DNA from: Pseudoalteromonas shioyasakiensis
Lineage (GTDB): Bacteria > Pseudomonadota > Gammaproteobacteria > Enterobacterales > Alteromonadaceae
DNA: 64,000 bases
Direction: 5' to 3'
Assembly (NCBI RefSeq): GCF_019134595.1
Contig: NZ_CP077770.1
Location: 3,592,501 to 3,656,500, forward strand
Under the pieces are notes generated by a model. The model worked only from the letters and a program-made list of their open reading frames with translations. It was not told the origin of the DNA and made no database searches. A program made the translations under genes and the position numbers. This document shows positions 9,051-19,819 of the stretch, piece by piece (position 1 is the first letter of the stretch; each line of letters opens with the position of its first letter).

Positions 9051-9108
9051 TTGCTATTCCCTCATTTTAGTTACGCTGAGTGACGAGCTCAGCGCAAACA
9101 ATTTTTAA

Positions 9109-11729
<2,621 letters not shown>

Positions 11730-11765
11730 AAACTGTCCTCGTTCCCAATGACCCATTAGCGAGAT

Positions 11766-11795
11766 AAAAAAAACCCCGCGGTTGCGGGGTTTTTT
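11766..11795 (-). terminator. leu attenuator (intrinsic terminator between leuL and leuA)
   Basis: On the minus strand ACCCCGC and GCGGGGT form a short GC-rich stem followed by eight T residues. It lies after the leuL stop and before leuA, the position of a transcription attenuator. Ribosome stalling at the leuL Leu codons should favour an antiterminator pairing upstream. Confidence 0.85.
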
Positions 11796-11818
11796 AATGT
11801 TCTACAAATGCAAATACA

Positions 11819-11887
11819 CTAAGCCCCGCTCACTGATTTAAGCAGTAAGAGGTTTAGTTTTAATGTAATTGAATGTGTAATTTGCAT
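11819..11887 (-). CDS. leuL: leu operon leader peptide
   Basis: A 22-codon frame on the minus strand reads MQITHSITLKLNLLLLKSVSG plus a final Ala, then TAG. Six of eight consecutive codons (TTA, AAA, CTA, AAC, CTC, TTA, CTG, CTT) specify leucine. It ends 23 bp before an intrinsic terminator and is followed by leuA on the same strand. This is the expected structure of a leucine attenuation leader: low leucyl-tRNA stalls the ribosome at these codons and the terminator does not form. The ribosome site is weak (only AAG close to the ATG), not unusual for leaders. The use of five different leucine codons is notable, since the peptide would sense several tRNA-Leu isoacceptors. Confidence 0.88.
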   Translation of the reverse strand: MQITHSITLKLNLLLLKSVSGA

Positions 11888-11940
11888 CTTAATTTACTAA
11901 ATGTGTGTTCAGTGGCTGTATTTTTAACATTCAAAAAACT

Positions 11941-11952
11941 TGCTTGCAAGCA
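11941..11952. promoter_or_regulatory. Perfect 12-bp palindrome upstream of leuL
   Basis: TGCTTGCAAGCA is self-complementary and lies 54-65 bp upstream of the leuL ATG, in the expected promoter region. The minus-strand hexamers TTGCAA and TAAAAA, 17 bp apart, could be -35 and -10 elements, which would place the palindrome over the -35. The binding protein is unknown. Confidence 0.35.
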
Positions 11953-12086
11953 TAATTTTTCCACAAAAACGATTTTTAAATCGCCTTGATGAAATTAAAA
12001 ATCCACAAAAATGCATTTTCAAGGTTAATTAACCCTCATTGAATGTATTGAACGTTTAAAGTTTCGGAAGGTAAAGCTTCTATTGC

Positions 12087-12716
12087 TTAGATTAACTTTT
12101 GCGATTGATTACTATCACGCACGTATAAAGTGGCACCGCGAGCAATATAACGTAATTGCCAGATCAAACGCTCAACCAGCTCTTCGCGTTGTGCCCCTTC
12201 AATATCGAGGGCTTCGGCACCGGCATTAAATACTAAAGTCACCATAGCTTCGGCTTGAATGTATGCATGAGTTGGGTCGCATGGTGTTTCGCTTTCAAGG
12301 TAATGCGCAAGCTCTAAAATGAAATGTTTAATTTCACGAGCAACCGCAGCACGAAATGCTTTTGAAGTTCCTGAGCGCTCACGCAATAACAATCTAAATT
12401 GGTTGCTCGAGTTATCGATAAACTCCATAAAGGTCACGATTGATGTCGTGATCACACTACCACCACTCTCAATACGGCGGCGCGCTTGGCGCATAAGCTG
12501 GCGAAGTGTTAAACCAGCTTCATCAACCATGGTCAAACCGAGCTCATTCATGTCTTTAAAGTGGCGGTAAAAAGAGGTGGGTGCAATCCCTGCTTCACGG
12601 GCAACTTCACGCAAGCTTAAATTAGAAAAACTATGATCGGCACTCAATTGATTGAATGCAGCCTCGATTAGTGCTTGTCGTGTTTTTTGTTTCTGTTGCG
12701 CTCTAACACCCGACAT
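12087..12716 (-). CDS. fabR: TetR-family repressor FabR (unsaturated fatty acid regulator)
   Basis: A 209-residue TetR-family protein strongly resembling E. coli Fab[22 protein letters not shown] at the start, helix-turn-helix [25 protein letters not shown] (about 31-55), and [22 protein letters not shown] in the ligand domain. FabR senses the saturated/unsaturated acyl thioester balance and represses unsaturated fatty acid genes. The divergent neighbour is a desaturase and sthA follows; fabR is beside sthA in E. coli too. A GGGAG ribosome site precedes the ATG. The operator at 12802-12819 supports the assignment. Confidence 0.92.
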   Translation of the reverse strand: MSGVRAQQKQKTRQALIEAAFNQLSADHSFSNLSLREVAREAGIAPTSFYRHFKDMNELGLTMVDEAGLTLRQLMRQARRRIESGGSVITTSIVTFMEFIDNSSNQFRLLLRERSGTSKAFRAAVAREIKHFILELAHYLESETPCDPTHAYIQAEAMVTLVFNAGAEALDIEGAQREELVERLIWQLRYIARGATLYVRDSNQSQKLI

Positions 12717-12772
12717 GGAAACTCCCAGCGTGAACTTTTAATGATTTTTCGGTTAATGAGACAGTCTAATAC

Positions 12773-12801
12773 TTGACGCGGAGAGAATGAAACACTATTT
12801 T
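12773..12801 (+). promoter_or_regulatory. Sigma-70-type promoter of the desaturase gene
   Basis: TTGACG (12773-12778) and TATTTT (12796-12801) are separated by exactly 17 bp. The FabR-type operator begins at the next base, so a bound repressor would cover the transcription start. Confidence 0.7.
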
Positions 12802-12819
12802 AGCGTACAACTGTACGCC
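12802..12819. promoter_or_regulatory. FabR operator
   Basis: AGCGTACAACTGTACGCC is an 18-bp inverted repeat (AGCGTACA / TGTACGCC) closely matching the known FabR site (AGCGTACA-N2-TGTACGCT-like). It lies directly after the -10 element of the desaturase gene and in the fabR/desaturase divergent region. Confidence 0.85.
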
Positions 12820-12832
12820 GAGATTTATTCAG

Positions 12833-13966
12833 ATGAAAAAACCACCGATTATTTGGACCAATGTGCTATTTTTTAGCCTTACATTTTTGGCCGCGATCAC
12901 CCTTGTTCCTTGGTATGGCTTTAGCTACGGATACACCAGTACACAGTGGATAGCCTTTGTTGGCTGTATGTTCTACGCCGGACTTTCTATTACTGCAGGT
13001 TATCACCGTTTATGGGCACACAAAGCCTATGATGTGCACCCTGTTATTGAAGTGATTTTTGCCTTAGGTGGTGCTTTTGCTCTACAAAACAGTGCCTTGC
13101 ACTGGAGTAGCGATCACCGTATTCACCATGGTCAAGTTGATGATCCAATCAAAGACCCTTACGCCGCCACTAATGGCTTTTGGTATAGCCACATCGGTTG
13201 GATGCTGCGCGATTATCAAGGCGAGCAATATGGTAACTACAGTAACTGCCGTGACTTACAAAAAAACAAAGTCGTTATGTGGCAACACCGTCACTATATG
13301 AAGTTAGTCGTCGCGACAAATTTTGGTATTCCTTTACTACTTGGTTTAATGCTTGGCGATGTATGGGGCATGTTATTACTGGTTGGTTTACTGCGCTTAG
13401 TATTGAGCCAGCACTTTACCTTTTTTATCAACTCGCTGGCACATATCTGGGGCTCACGCCCGTACACAGAAAAAAACACCGCCCGTGATAATGGTTTTTT
13501 AGCGCTATTCACATACGGTGAAGGCTATCATAACTTCCACCACATTTTTGCTAGCGACTATCGCAATGGCATTAAGTGGTATCACTATGATCCTACTAAG
13601 TGGATGATCCGCTCTTTAGCGGCAATCGGCCTTGCTTCAAAACTAAAGCGCACACCGATTGAGCGAATCGAAAAAGCCAAAGCAGAAACCTTGATGAATA
13701 AGACTCAAGGTCGCCTTGCAAAATTGCCTTTAGCGCAAGATAAGCTTACATTGTTACAATCTGAGTACGATTTACTGCTGAAAAAACTGCAACACTTCTG
13801 TGCCTTGCAAAAACGCGTGTTAGAAATCAAACGTAATAAAATGATGAAACAGTGTGAAAAATCAGCATTAATGACACAATATCACGAGCTTGAAGCCGCT
13901 TGGGAAAACCAAAAGCAGGCTTGGCTTGCACTAAATGCGAGGTTGTTAAAAGCCTCTTTTAGTTAA
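12833..13966 (+). CDS. Membrane fatty acid (acyl-CoA/acyl-lipid) delta-9 desaturase with C-terminal coiled-coil
   Basis: A 377-residue di-iron membrane desaturase. All three histidine boxes are present: HRLWAH (58-63), HRIHH (95-99) and HNFHH (233-237), with hydrophobic segments around 10-30, 40-55, 70-85 and 160-200. The enzyme introduces a double bond into acyl chains using O2, giving an oxygen-dependent route alongside FabA/FabB. Residues from about 280 to the end form a long charged, Leu-rich helical tail of about 100 residues ([20 protein letters not shown], then [14 protein letters not shown]), beyond the usual length of about 270-300 for the catalytic unit. It is probably repressed by FabR through the site at 12802 and is followed 13 bp later by sthA. 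Confidence 0.9.
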   Translation: MKKPPIIWTNVLFFSLTFLAAITLVPWYGFSYGYTSTQWIAFVGCMFYAGLSITAGYHRLWAHKAYDVHPVIEVIFALGGAFALQNSALHWSSDHRIHHGQVDDPIKDPYAATNGFWYSHIGWMLRDYQGEQYGNYSNCRDLQKNKVVMWQHRHYMKLVVATNFGIPLLLGLMLGDVWGMLLLVGLLRLVLSQHFTFFINSLAHIWGSRPYTEKNTARDNGFLALFTYGEGYHNFHHIFASDYRNGIKWYHYDPTKWMIRSLAAIGLASKLKRTPIERIEKAKAETLMNKTQGRLAKLPLAQDKLTLLQSEYDLLLKKLQHFCALQKRVLEIKRNKMMKQCEKSALMTQYHELEAAWENQKQAWLALNARLLKASFS

Positions 13967-13979
13967 CATAGGAGCGGCT

Positions 13980-15410
13980 GTGGCCAAACAACAAGTAAAG
14001 CAAAAAGATACTCCATCTTATCAATATGATGCGATCATCATAGGTACAGGTCCTGGCGGTGAAGGTACCGCCATGAACCTATCTAAAAGTAATAAGAAAG
14101 TCGCTGTTATTGAGCGTCAAGAAGCGGTAGGCGGCGGTTGTGTGCACTGGGGTACTATTCCTTCAAAAGCATTGCGTCATTCTGTAAGCCGTTATATTGA
14201 ATATAAAGCAAATCCGCTATTTAATATCAGCGAGCGCCCTAACCGCTTAACTTTCCCAGATATATTGCACCACGCAAGTAACGTCATTTCAAAGCAATCT
14301 AATTTACGCAGCAGCTTTTATGAGCGTAATCGCATTCATATGTATCAAGGTGACGCTGAGTTTATTGATAAACACACCATTAAAGTGACGCACCTAGACG
14401 GTTCGTTTGAAACTCTTACTGCACAAACAATCGTTATTGCTACTGGCTCGCGCCCTTACCGTCCACCAGGTGTAGACTTTAAACACCCACGTATTTACGA
14501 CAGCGATACCATTTTAGGCCTTGAAGATGACCCTCATCGTGTGCTGATTTATGGTGCCGGTGTAATTGGTTGTGAGTATGCCTCTATTTTTAAAGGCTTA
14601 GGTGCCAAAGTTGATCTGGTGAATACCCGCGACCGCCTACTTGCCTTTATGGATGCAGAAATTTCAGATGCTCTGAGCTATCACTTTTGGAATAGCGGTA
14701 TTGTTATTCGCCATAATGAAGAGTTTGATCGCGTAGAAACTCGCGATGATTGTGTGGTAATGCACTTAAAATCAGGTAAGCGCGTAAAAGCTGACTGTAT
14801 TTTATTTGCCAATGGCCGTACGGGTAACACAGACACACTCAACCTTGAAGCCGTGGGCTTAAAAGCAGATGGTCGTGGCCAGCTTAAGGTGAACGAAACA
14901 TACCAAACAGAAGTCGATAACATTTATGCTGTAGGTGATGTCATTGGTTACCCAAGCCTTGCCAGTGCGGCATTTGACCAAGGCCGTATTGCAGCCGATG
15001 CGATTGCATGTGGTAATTGCGATGAGAAGCTGATCATTGATATTCCAGCAGGTATTTATACGATCCCTGAAATGAGCTCAGTGGGTAAAACAGAGCAAGA
15101 ATTAACAGCTGCAAAGGTCCCTTACGAGGTAGGCCGTGCTCAATTTAAGCATTTAGCGCGTGCACAAATTGCAGGCACCGAGGTAGGTAGCTTAAAGATT
15201 TTATTCCATGTTGATACCAAAGAAGTACTGGGTGTGCACTGCTTCGGTGAGCGTGCCTCTGAAATCGTTCACATCGGTCAAGCTATTATGGAGCAAAAGA
15301 ACGGCGGCAATAACATTGATTACTTTGTAAATACCACGTTCAACTACCCGACCATGGCTGAAGCCTATCGCGTAGCTGCACTAAATGGTTTAAATCGTTT
15401 GTTTAAGTAA
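13980..15410 (+). CDS. sthA: Soluble pyridine nucleotide transhydrogenase SthA (UdhA)
   Basis: A 476-residue flavoprotein disulphide-reductase fold enzyme starting at GTG, with an AGGAG ribosome site about 8 nt upstream. The FAD loop is GTGPGGEG (22-29). In the segment [17 protein letters not shown] the second redox cysteine of lipoamide dehydrogenases is replaced by Thr59 (Cys54 is kept), which is diagnostic for SthA. A second Rossmann motif is [12 protein letters not shown], and [13 protein letters not shown] binds FAD. SthA moves reducing equivalents between NADPH and NAD+. It lies in one transcription unit with the desaturase, which consumes reducing power. Confidence 0.95.
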   Translation: MAKQQVKQKDTPSYQYDAIIIGTGPGGEGTAMNLSKSNKKVAVIERQEAVGGGCVHWGTIPSKALRHSVSRYIEYKANPLFNISERPNRLTFPDILHHASNVISKQSNLRSSFYERNRIHMYQGDAEFIDKHTIKVTHLDGSFETLTAQTIVIATGSRPYRPPGVDFKHPRIYDSDTILGLEDDPHRVLIYGAGVIGCEYASIFKGLGAKVDLVNTRDRLLAFMDAEISDALSYHFWNSGIVIRHNEEFDRVETRDDCVVMHLKSGKRVKADCILFANGRTGNTDTLNLEAVGLKADGRGQLKVNETYQTEVDNIYAVGDVIGYPSLASAAFDQGRIAADAIACGNCDEKLIIDIPAGIYTIPEMSSVGKTEQELTAAKVPYEVGRAQFKHLARAQIAGTEVGSLKILFHVDTKEVLGVHCFGERASEIVHIGQAIMEQKNGGNNIDYFVNTTFNYPTMAEAYRVAALNGLNRLFK

Positions 15411-15426
15411 CGAAGTAAATTACAAC

Positions 15427-15454
15427 AAAAAGCCCGCTTAATGCGGGCTTTTTT
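15427..15454. terminator. Bidirectional terminator between sthA and hemE
   Basis: AAAAAGCCCGC and GCGGGCTTTTT flank a 5-nt loop, giving a T-run on either strand. It serves the convergent sthA and hemE genes. Confidence 0.92.
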
Positions 15455-15469
15455 ACGATTAGCTTTTGC

Positions 15470-16534
15470 TTATTTGTGGTATTTACCACTGAATTCATGA
15501 ACAGCGTTGATAAATACACCTGCGTTTTCTGGGTCTACATCTGGTGTAATACCGTGACCTAGGTTGAATACATGGCCTGAGCCTGTACCAAAGTCTTCTA
15601 GGATAGTGGCAACTTCTTGGCGAATACGCTCAGGCGTGCCATGCAGCATTGCAGGGTCCATGTTGCCTTGCAGCGCTACTTTGTCGCCAACACGACGTTT
15701 TGCATCACCGATGTTAATAGTCCAGTCTAGGCCTACTGCATCACAGCCTGTTGCTGCAATTGCTTCAATCCACTGACCACCATTTTTAGTAAATAACGTC
15801 ACTGGCACTTTACGGCCATCGTGTTCGCGAATTAAGCCATCAACAATCTTGTGCATGTACTGTAATGAAAACTCATTGTAGTCACGTGGGCTTAATACAC
15901 CGCCCCATGAGTCAAATACCATTAACGATTGCGCGCCCGCTTTAACTTGCGCGTTTAAATAGTCAATTACTGAGTCCGCTAATTTATCAAGTAATAGGTG
16001 CAGTGTTTGTGGCTCCGCGAAGGCCATTTTCTTGATTTTACCAAATGTTTTGCTGCTACCACCTTCAACCATGTAAGTGGCAAGTGTCCAAGGTGAACCA
16101 GAGAAACCAATTAGCGGTACTTCACCTTTTAATTCGCGACGAATCGTACTTACCGCATTCATCACATAACCAAGCTCATCAGTTGGATCGATATTTGGGA
16201 TTTTTTTAACATCTGCTAATGAAGAAATCGGACGTTCAAATTTCGGACCTTCACCTGTTTCGAAGTAAAGACCTAGGCCCATAGCATCAGGAATAGTTAA
16301 AATATCACTGAATAGAATTGCAGCATCAAGCGGATAACGACGTAATGGCTGTAACGTTACTTCACAAGCAAGTTCAGCGTTTTTACATAAACTCATAAAG
16401 TCGCCTGCTTGGGCACGTGTAGCACGGTATTCAGGTAAATAACGGCCAGCTTGGCGCATCATCCATACCGGTGTGACATCAACAGGTTGCTTTTGTAGTG
16501 CACGTAAATAACGATCGTTTTTTAATTCGCTCAT
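15470..16534 (-). CDS. hemE: Uroporphyrinogen decarboxylase
   Basis: A 354-residue HemE of normal length. The N-terminal signature [16 protein letters not shown] (21-36) and the second signature [20 protein letters not shown] (about 144-163) are present, with the catalytic Asp in [14 protein letters not shown]. It decarboxylates the four acetate side chains of uroporphyrinogen III to give coproporphyrinogen III in the cytoplasm. It is monocistronic here; hemB lies elsewhere in the window (47097). Confidence 0.97.
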   Translation of the reverse strand: MSELKNDRYLRALQKQPVDVTPVWMMRQAGRYLPEYRATRAQAGDFMSLCKNAELACEVTLQPLRRYPLDAAILFSDILTIPDAMGLGLYFETGEGPKFERPISSLADVKKIPNIDPTDELGYVMNAVSTIRRELKGEVPLIGFSGSPWTLATYMVEGGSSKTFGKIKKMAFAEPQTLHLLLDKLADSVIDYLNAQVKAGAQSLMVFDSWGGVLSPRDYNEFSLQYMHKIVDGLIREHDGRKVPVTLFTKNGGQWIEAIAATGCDAVGLDWTINIGDAKRRVGDKVALQGNMDPAMLHGTPERIRQEVATILEDFGTGSGHVFNLGHGITPDVDPENAGVFINAVHEFSGKYHK

Positions 16535-16709
16535 GCGTATAGGATCCTAGAACTGAATGAAATTGAGCAGATTGTATCACCATATTGCGCGTCTCACTAT
16601 GGATAGATAATCAAGGCTAGATATAGATCATGTTTTTTAAGCACCACTAAGCCTAATGTGCGTTTTTTGAGCAAAAACAAAATAATTTTAAAACTTTCTA
16701 TTAATAAAT

Positions 16710-16738
16710 TTGCAACATACAAAAAAGCTTGGTATAAC
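16710..16738 (+). promoter_or_regulatory. Sigma-70-type promoter of a candidate small RNA
   Basis: TTGCAA (16710-16715) and TATAAC (16733-16738) are separated by 17 bp. No open reading frame follows; transcription would start near 16745 and run to the terminator at 16847-16870. Confidence 0.6.
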
Positions 16739-16744
16739 TTATCC

Positions 16745-16870
16745 CGCGTTAACAAAAACAATAATAAAAATCTTATAACAATAAGAACAACAATCTTCCC
16801 ATAATAATAAGAACGCTTGTTTTAACAAGTCTTAGAAAAAGAATTAAACCACCAATTTTGGTGGTTTTTT
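16745..16870 (+). ncRNA. Candidate small RNA upstream of rsd
   Basis: Between a good promoter and a strong intrinsic terminator lies about 126 bp without a coding frame. The predicted RNA is A-rich and C/A-repetitive (AACAAAAACAATAATAA, then AATAAGAACAACAATC), typical of Hfq-type single-stranded regions. Short hairpins are possible at 16771-16786 (TCTTAT / ATAAGA) and 16816-16829 (CTTGTT / AACAAG), followed by the terminator stem. I do not recognise a known family: GGA-rich CsrB/RsmY-like loops and a 6S-like architecture are both absent. It could also be a long attenuated leader of rsd, whose start is about 275 bp further on. The limits are inferred from the promoter and terminator only. Confidence 0.5.
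16847..16870 (+). terminator. Intrinsic terminator of the candidate small RNA
   Basis: AACCACCAA and TTGGTGGTT form a 9-bp stem with a 2-nt loop, followed by a T-run extending into CTTTT. Confidence 0.85.
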
Positions 16871-17146
16871 CTTTTCTAAATCAGCAAATTATAACTCCTC
16901 CGCTTAGATAAAAATCGCAAAATTAATACTAGTAGTTTTGAATCAATTCCCATACACTGCAATGAGAGCAAAAAAAGTCCACTCTAAAAACAAGGTCATT
17001 TTTTGGCCTATTCAATGCTGAAAAGTATGTCTTTAGAATGACTTTTACAATCTGTTGCAATTAGACACTAAGAATTTAGTTGATCTTTGTGTCATATTTC
17101 CTTTTTATATATACAAAGGAAAACCTACTCAGCGAGGAGATGAAAT
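16871..17146. other. Non-coding stretch upstream of rsd
   Basis: No gene seen. It holds an interrupted inverted repeat (AAAAGTC...TCTAAA at 16973-16988 against TTTAGAATGACTTTT at 17032-17046) and a second one, TTTCCTTT / AAAGGAAA (17097-17104 and 17115-17122), around a run of TATATA just before rsd. These may be the rsd promoter region or leader structure; no promoter can be fixed with confidence. Confidence 0.45.
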
Positions 17147-17617
17147 ATGCTGACGCGTTTGGAAAAAGCTCAACAAAAATGGGGTGGTAGTCACTCTGTA
17201 ATCGACAAATGGCTCACAGAACGTCAAGAGCTGCTTGTGTTGTTCTGCCGTATTGCAGGCTTTTCACCGTACGAAAAGAAAGATCACGCCCTTCCTGATC
17301 AGCTGCAAATTCAAAACTTTTGCCAAATTCTGATGGATTACCTTTCTGCTGGCCATTTCGAAATTTACGACGACATTGCCAAAGCGTGTGAAGAAAAAGG
17401 TCCTGAGAGCGAAAAGCTGGCTAATGCCTTATACCCACGCATTTCTGAAACCACAGATGTAGCGCTCGACTTTAACGACAAATACGCAGAAGTTGACAAA
17501 GATGACTTACTTGATGAGTTTGATAAAGACCTATCAATCTTAGGCGAAGCACTTGAACTGCGCTTTGAACTAGAAGATGAGTTAATCGATAACTTATATT
17601 CTAATCACACCAGCTAA
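17147..17617 (+). CDS. rsd: Regulator of sigma D (Rsd/AlgQ family)
   Basis: A 156-residue helical protein matching Rsd/AlgQ: MLTRLEKAQQKWGGSHSVID, WLTERQELLVLFCRIAG and the C-terminal LGEALELRFELEDELI. Rsd binds the housekeeping sigma factor RpoD and holds it away from core RNA polymerase, helping the switch to other sigma factors in stationary phase. An excellent GAGGAG ribosome site lies just before the ATG. The gene is flanked by a candidate small RNA and a hairpin at 17631-17653, and appears monocistronic. Confidence 0.93.
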   Translation: MLTRLEKAQQKWGGSHSVIDKWLTERQELLVLFCRIAGFSPYEKKDHALPDQLQIQNFCQILMDYLSAGHFEIYDDIAKACEEKGPESEKLANALYPRISETTDVALDFNDKYAEVDKDDLLDEFDKDLSILGEALELRFELEDELIDNLYSNHTS

Positions 17618-17630
17618 CAGCTTAGTTGCA

Positions 17631-17653
17631 CAGCAGAGAAACACTCTCTGCTG
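17631..17653 (+). terminator. Hairpin after rsd, probable terminator
   Basis: CAGCAGAGA and TCTCTGCTG form a perfect 9-bp stem with a 5-nt loop, 14 bp after the rsd stop. The T-run (TTTTTT) begins about 9 nt after the stem, so termination may be imperfect. Confidence 0.55.
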
Positions 17654-17763
17654 AAAAGCACCTTTTTTGCCTGCCTCAAAAGAATCATCTATTCCATTCG
17701 TAACAAATATTTGAAATATTTTCTTCAATGCGATACTCATACTATAAAAACATGAGGCTCGCT

Positions 17764-18810
17764 ATGAATAAACGGTCATTTTTAAAGTCACTTTCAATTC
17801 TTGCCGCTGGCGCAAGTTTAACATCAGCTCCCTTAATGGCGGCACAGAATAGCAGTAACCAAACATTAATTAAGCCAAAAGCTCTTCCTAAAGGCGGTAC
17901 GATTGGTGTGTGTAGCCCTTCAGCTGCCACTGCTGCGCACGCTGATATCATATTAGCAAAGGGCGTTATAGAAGCACTGGGTTACAAGGCTAAACTTGCA
18001 CCAAACATTTTAGCAAGACGTGGGCATTTAGCTGGCACTGATACAATGCGAGCCGGCGACTTAAATAGTTTATTCAGCGACAAAGAGGTTGATGCCATTT
18101 TGTGTTTACGTGGCGGTTCTGGTGCTGCGCGTATTTTACCTTTGCTCGACTACGGGATGATCCGTAACAACCCAAAACCTTTGATGGGCTATTCAGATAT
18201 TACCGCTCTTCACAACGCGTTACTGTCTCAAGCTGGGTTAATCAGCTTTCATGGCCCAAATGCATCGAGTGACTGGAATCCGTTTCATGTTACGCAATTT
18301 AAGAACATGTTCGAAGCGCGTAAGCTAATGCATTTCCAAAACTTACCAAAAGCCGATGATGAGCTTGTTAACACTCAGTACCTGACCCAATCGATTACAC
18401 CAGGTAAAGCCACTGGACGATTAATAGGAGGCAACTTAACAGTACTGACAGCCCTCGCAGGCTCAAATTATTTACCTGACTTTAATGGCGCAATTCTATT
18501 TTTAGAAGATATCGACGAAGCACCGTATCGAATTGACAGGATGATGAGCACACTAAAACTCATGGGCGCACTGGATAAGATTGCAGGCTTTGTATTTGGC
18601 GATTGTAATGACTGTAAGCCTGGCCGTGGTTATGGCTCTTTAACCCTTGACGATATTTTTACAGATTATATAAAACCGCTGGGAATTCCTGCTTATCGTG
18701 GGGCCATGATTGGCCATATTAAGCGCCAATTTATCCTGCCTGTTGGTACGGTGGTTGAGCTTGATGCAGATAGTGGCACATTAAAAATGAAAGAAGCGGC
18801 ATTTAGTTAA
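17764..18810 (+). CDS. Exported S66-family LD-carboxypeptidase / MccF-like serine peptidase
   Basis: A 348-residue member of peptidase family S66. After an N-terminal export signal with a Tat-like KRSFLK motif and hydrophobic stretch (1-27) comes GGTIGVCSPSAATAA. The nucleophile elbow is GYSDIT with Ser144, and GGNLTVLTAL, EDIDEAPYRIDRM and the late GHIKRQF supply the Glu/His region. LdcA members trim the terminal D-Ala from murein tetrapeptides during peptidoglycan recycling; MccF members hydrolyse microcin C. Family LdcA enzymes are usually cytosolic, so the signal sequence here is worth noting. The ATG at 17764 has GAGG upstream; an ATG at 17728 would spoil the signal. Confidence 0.82.
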   Translation: MNKRSFLKSLSILAAGASLTSAPLMAAQNSSNQTLIKPKALPKGGTIGVCSPSAATAAHADIILAKGVIEALGYKAKLAPNILARRGHLAGTDTMRAGDLNSLFSDKEVDAILCLRGGSGAARILPLLDYGMIRNNPKPLMGYSDITALHNALLSQAGLISFHGPNASSDWNPFHVTQFKNMFEARKLMHFQNLPKADDELVNTQYLTQSITPGKATGRLIGGNLTVLTALAGSNYLPDFNGAILFLEDIDEAPYRIDRMMSTLKLMGALDKIAGFVFGDCNDCKPGRGYGSLTLDDIFTDYIKPLGIPAYRGAMIGHIKRQFILPVGTVVELDADSGTLKMKEAAFS

Positions 18811-18824
18811 TAAACTTCACGCAT

Positions 18825-18850
18825 AAAAAAGGGCTTTTCAGCCCTTTTTT
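18825..18850. terminator. Bidirectional terminator between S66 peptidase and fkpA
   Basis: A6-GGGCT and AGCCC-T6 form a symmetric stem with T-runs on both strands, between two convergent genes. Confidence 0.9.
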
Positions 18851-18863
18851 ATTGAGTTAAATA

Positions 18864-19619
18864 TTACTCAGCTGGTACAGCTTTTTCATCGCTTTGGATT
18901 TCAAGTAATTCTACTTCGAAAACAAGCGTTGAATTTGCAGGGATCTTACCAAGATCACGCTCACCGTATGCAAGTTCAGATGGAATAGTGAACTTGTACT
19001 TAGAGCCAACTGGCATTAATTGTAAACCTTCAGTCCAACCTGGGATCACACGGTTAAGTGGGAAAGTGGTTGGTTCGTTACGTGAGTAAGAGCTATCGAA
19101 CTCAGTACCGTCTAATAAAGTGCCTTTGTAGTGAACTTTAACAACGTCAGTTGCTACTGGCTTTTCGCCTTCACCTTCAGTAATCACTTCGTACTGTAGG
19201 CCAGATTCAGTTACTGTAACGCCTTCTTTCTTCGCGTTTTCAGCTAGGTATTTTTCGCCTTCAGCTTTGCTCTTTTCAGATTCTACTTTCGCTTTTTCTT
19301 GTTGTTTAGTGCGAATGCTTTGATCAAGCGCCGTTAACACTTCACGAATTTTTTCGTCATCAAGTTTAGCGTTACCCGCTAGTGCGTCTTCAAAACCACG
19401 CTTAAGAAGTGCTTCGTCTAATTCAACACCTAGCGCTTTTTTATCAGCAAGGTCTTGGTTTAAGAAATTACCAACAGATGCACCAATACCGTATGCTTGT
19501 TGTTGAGCTTCAGTCTCTAGTTTAACTTCAACTTGCTGTTCTTTTTTTGCTTCCTGATTACAAGCTGTAAGCGCTAAAACTGACGCTGCAATCAATGACA
19601 ATTTAATCGTCTTTCTCAT
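18864..19619 (-). CDS. fkpA: FKBP-type peptidyl-prolyl isomerase, FkpA-like lipoprotein
   Basis: A 251-residue periplasmic foldase. It starts MRKTIKLSLIAASVLALTAC, a lipoprotein signal with lipobox LTAC, so it is probably membrane-anchored, unlike the soluble FkpA of E. coli. Residues about 35-135 form the helical FKBP-N dimerisation domain (QQQAYGIGASVGNFL). The FKBP fold follows with VHYKGTLLDGTEFDSSYSRN, FPLNRVIPGWTEGLQLMPVG and IPSELAYGERDLGKIPANS. The ATG at 19619 has a GGAG site 7 nt upstream. The neighbouring slyX supports orthology with the fkpA-slyX region of enterobacteria. Confidence 0.9.
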   Translation of the reverse strand: MRKTIKLSLIAASVLALTACNQEAKKEQQVEVKLETEAQQQAYGIGASVGNFLNQDLADKKALGVELDEALLKRGFEDALAGNAKLDDEKIREVLTALDQSIRTKQQEKAKVESEKSKAEGEKYLAENAKKEGVTVTESGLQYEVITEGEGEKPVATDVVKVHYKGTLLDGTEFDSSYSRNEPTTFPLNRVIPGWTEGLQLMPVGSKYKFTIPSELAYGERDLGKIPANSTLVFEVELLEIQSDEKAVPAE

Positions 19620-19702
19620 TTTATATCTCCGACACACTTTGCAGTTGTCAATTATTGTATTATTACTAGTTAAAGATTAACGACCTACATGGTAGGCTGC
19701 TT

Positions 19703-19780
19703 GTCTAATAACTAACGTCATGCTTATGCATGATCAGCGATTAGACTAACAACCTAGGCCTTCAACGAGACCTAGTCTAA
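19703..19780. repeat. Mutually exclusive inverted repeats in the fkpA / WD40-like lipoprotein intergenic region
   Basis: Segment GTCTAAT (19703-19709) pairs with ATTAGAC (19740-19746), while TTAGACTA (19741-19748) pairs equally with TAGTCTAA (19773-19780). The middle segment can thus join only one partner at a time. Smaller hairpins (CCTAC/GTAGG, CATGC/GCATG) lie nearby. No terminator T-run is present. Confidence 0.5.
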
Positions 19781-19819
19781 CCTCTCAATCACTAAGAGTT
19801 AAGGGGAAATACTCGTAAT

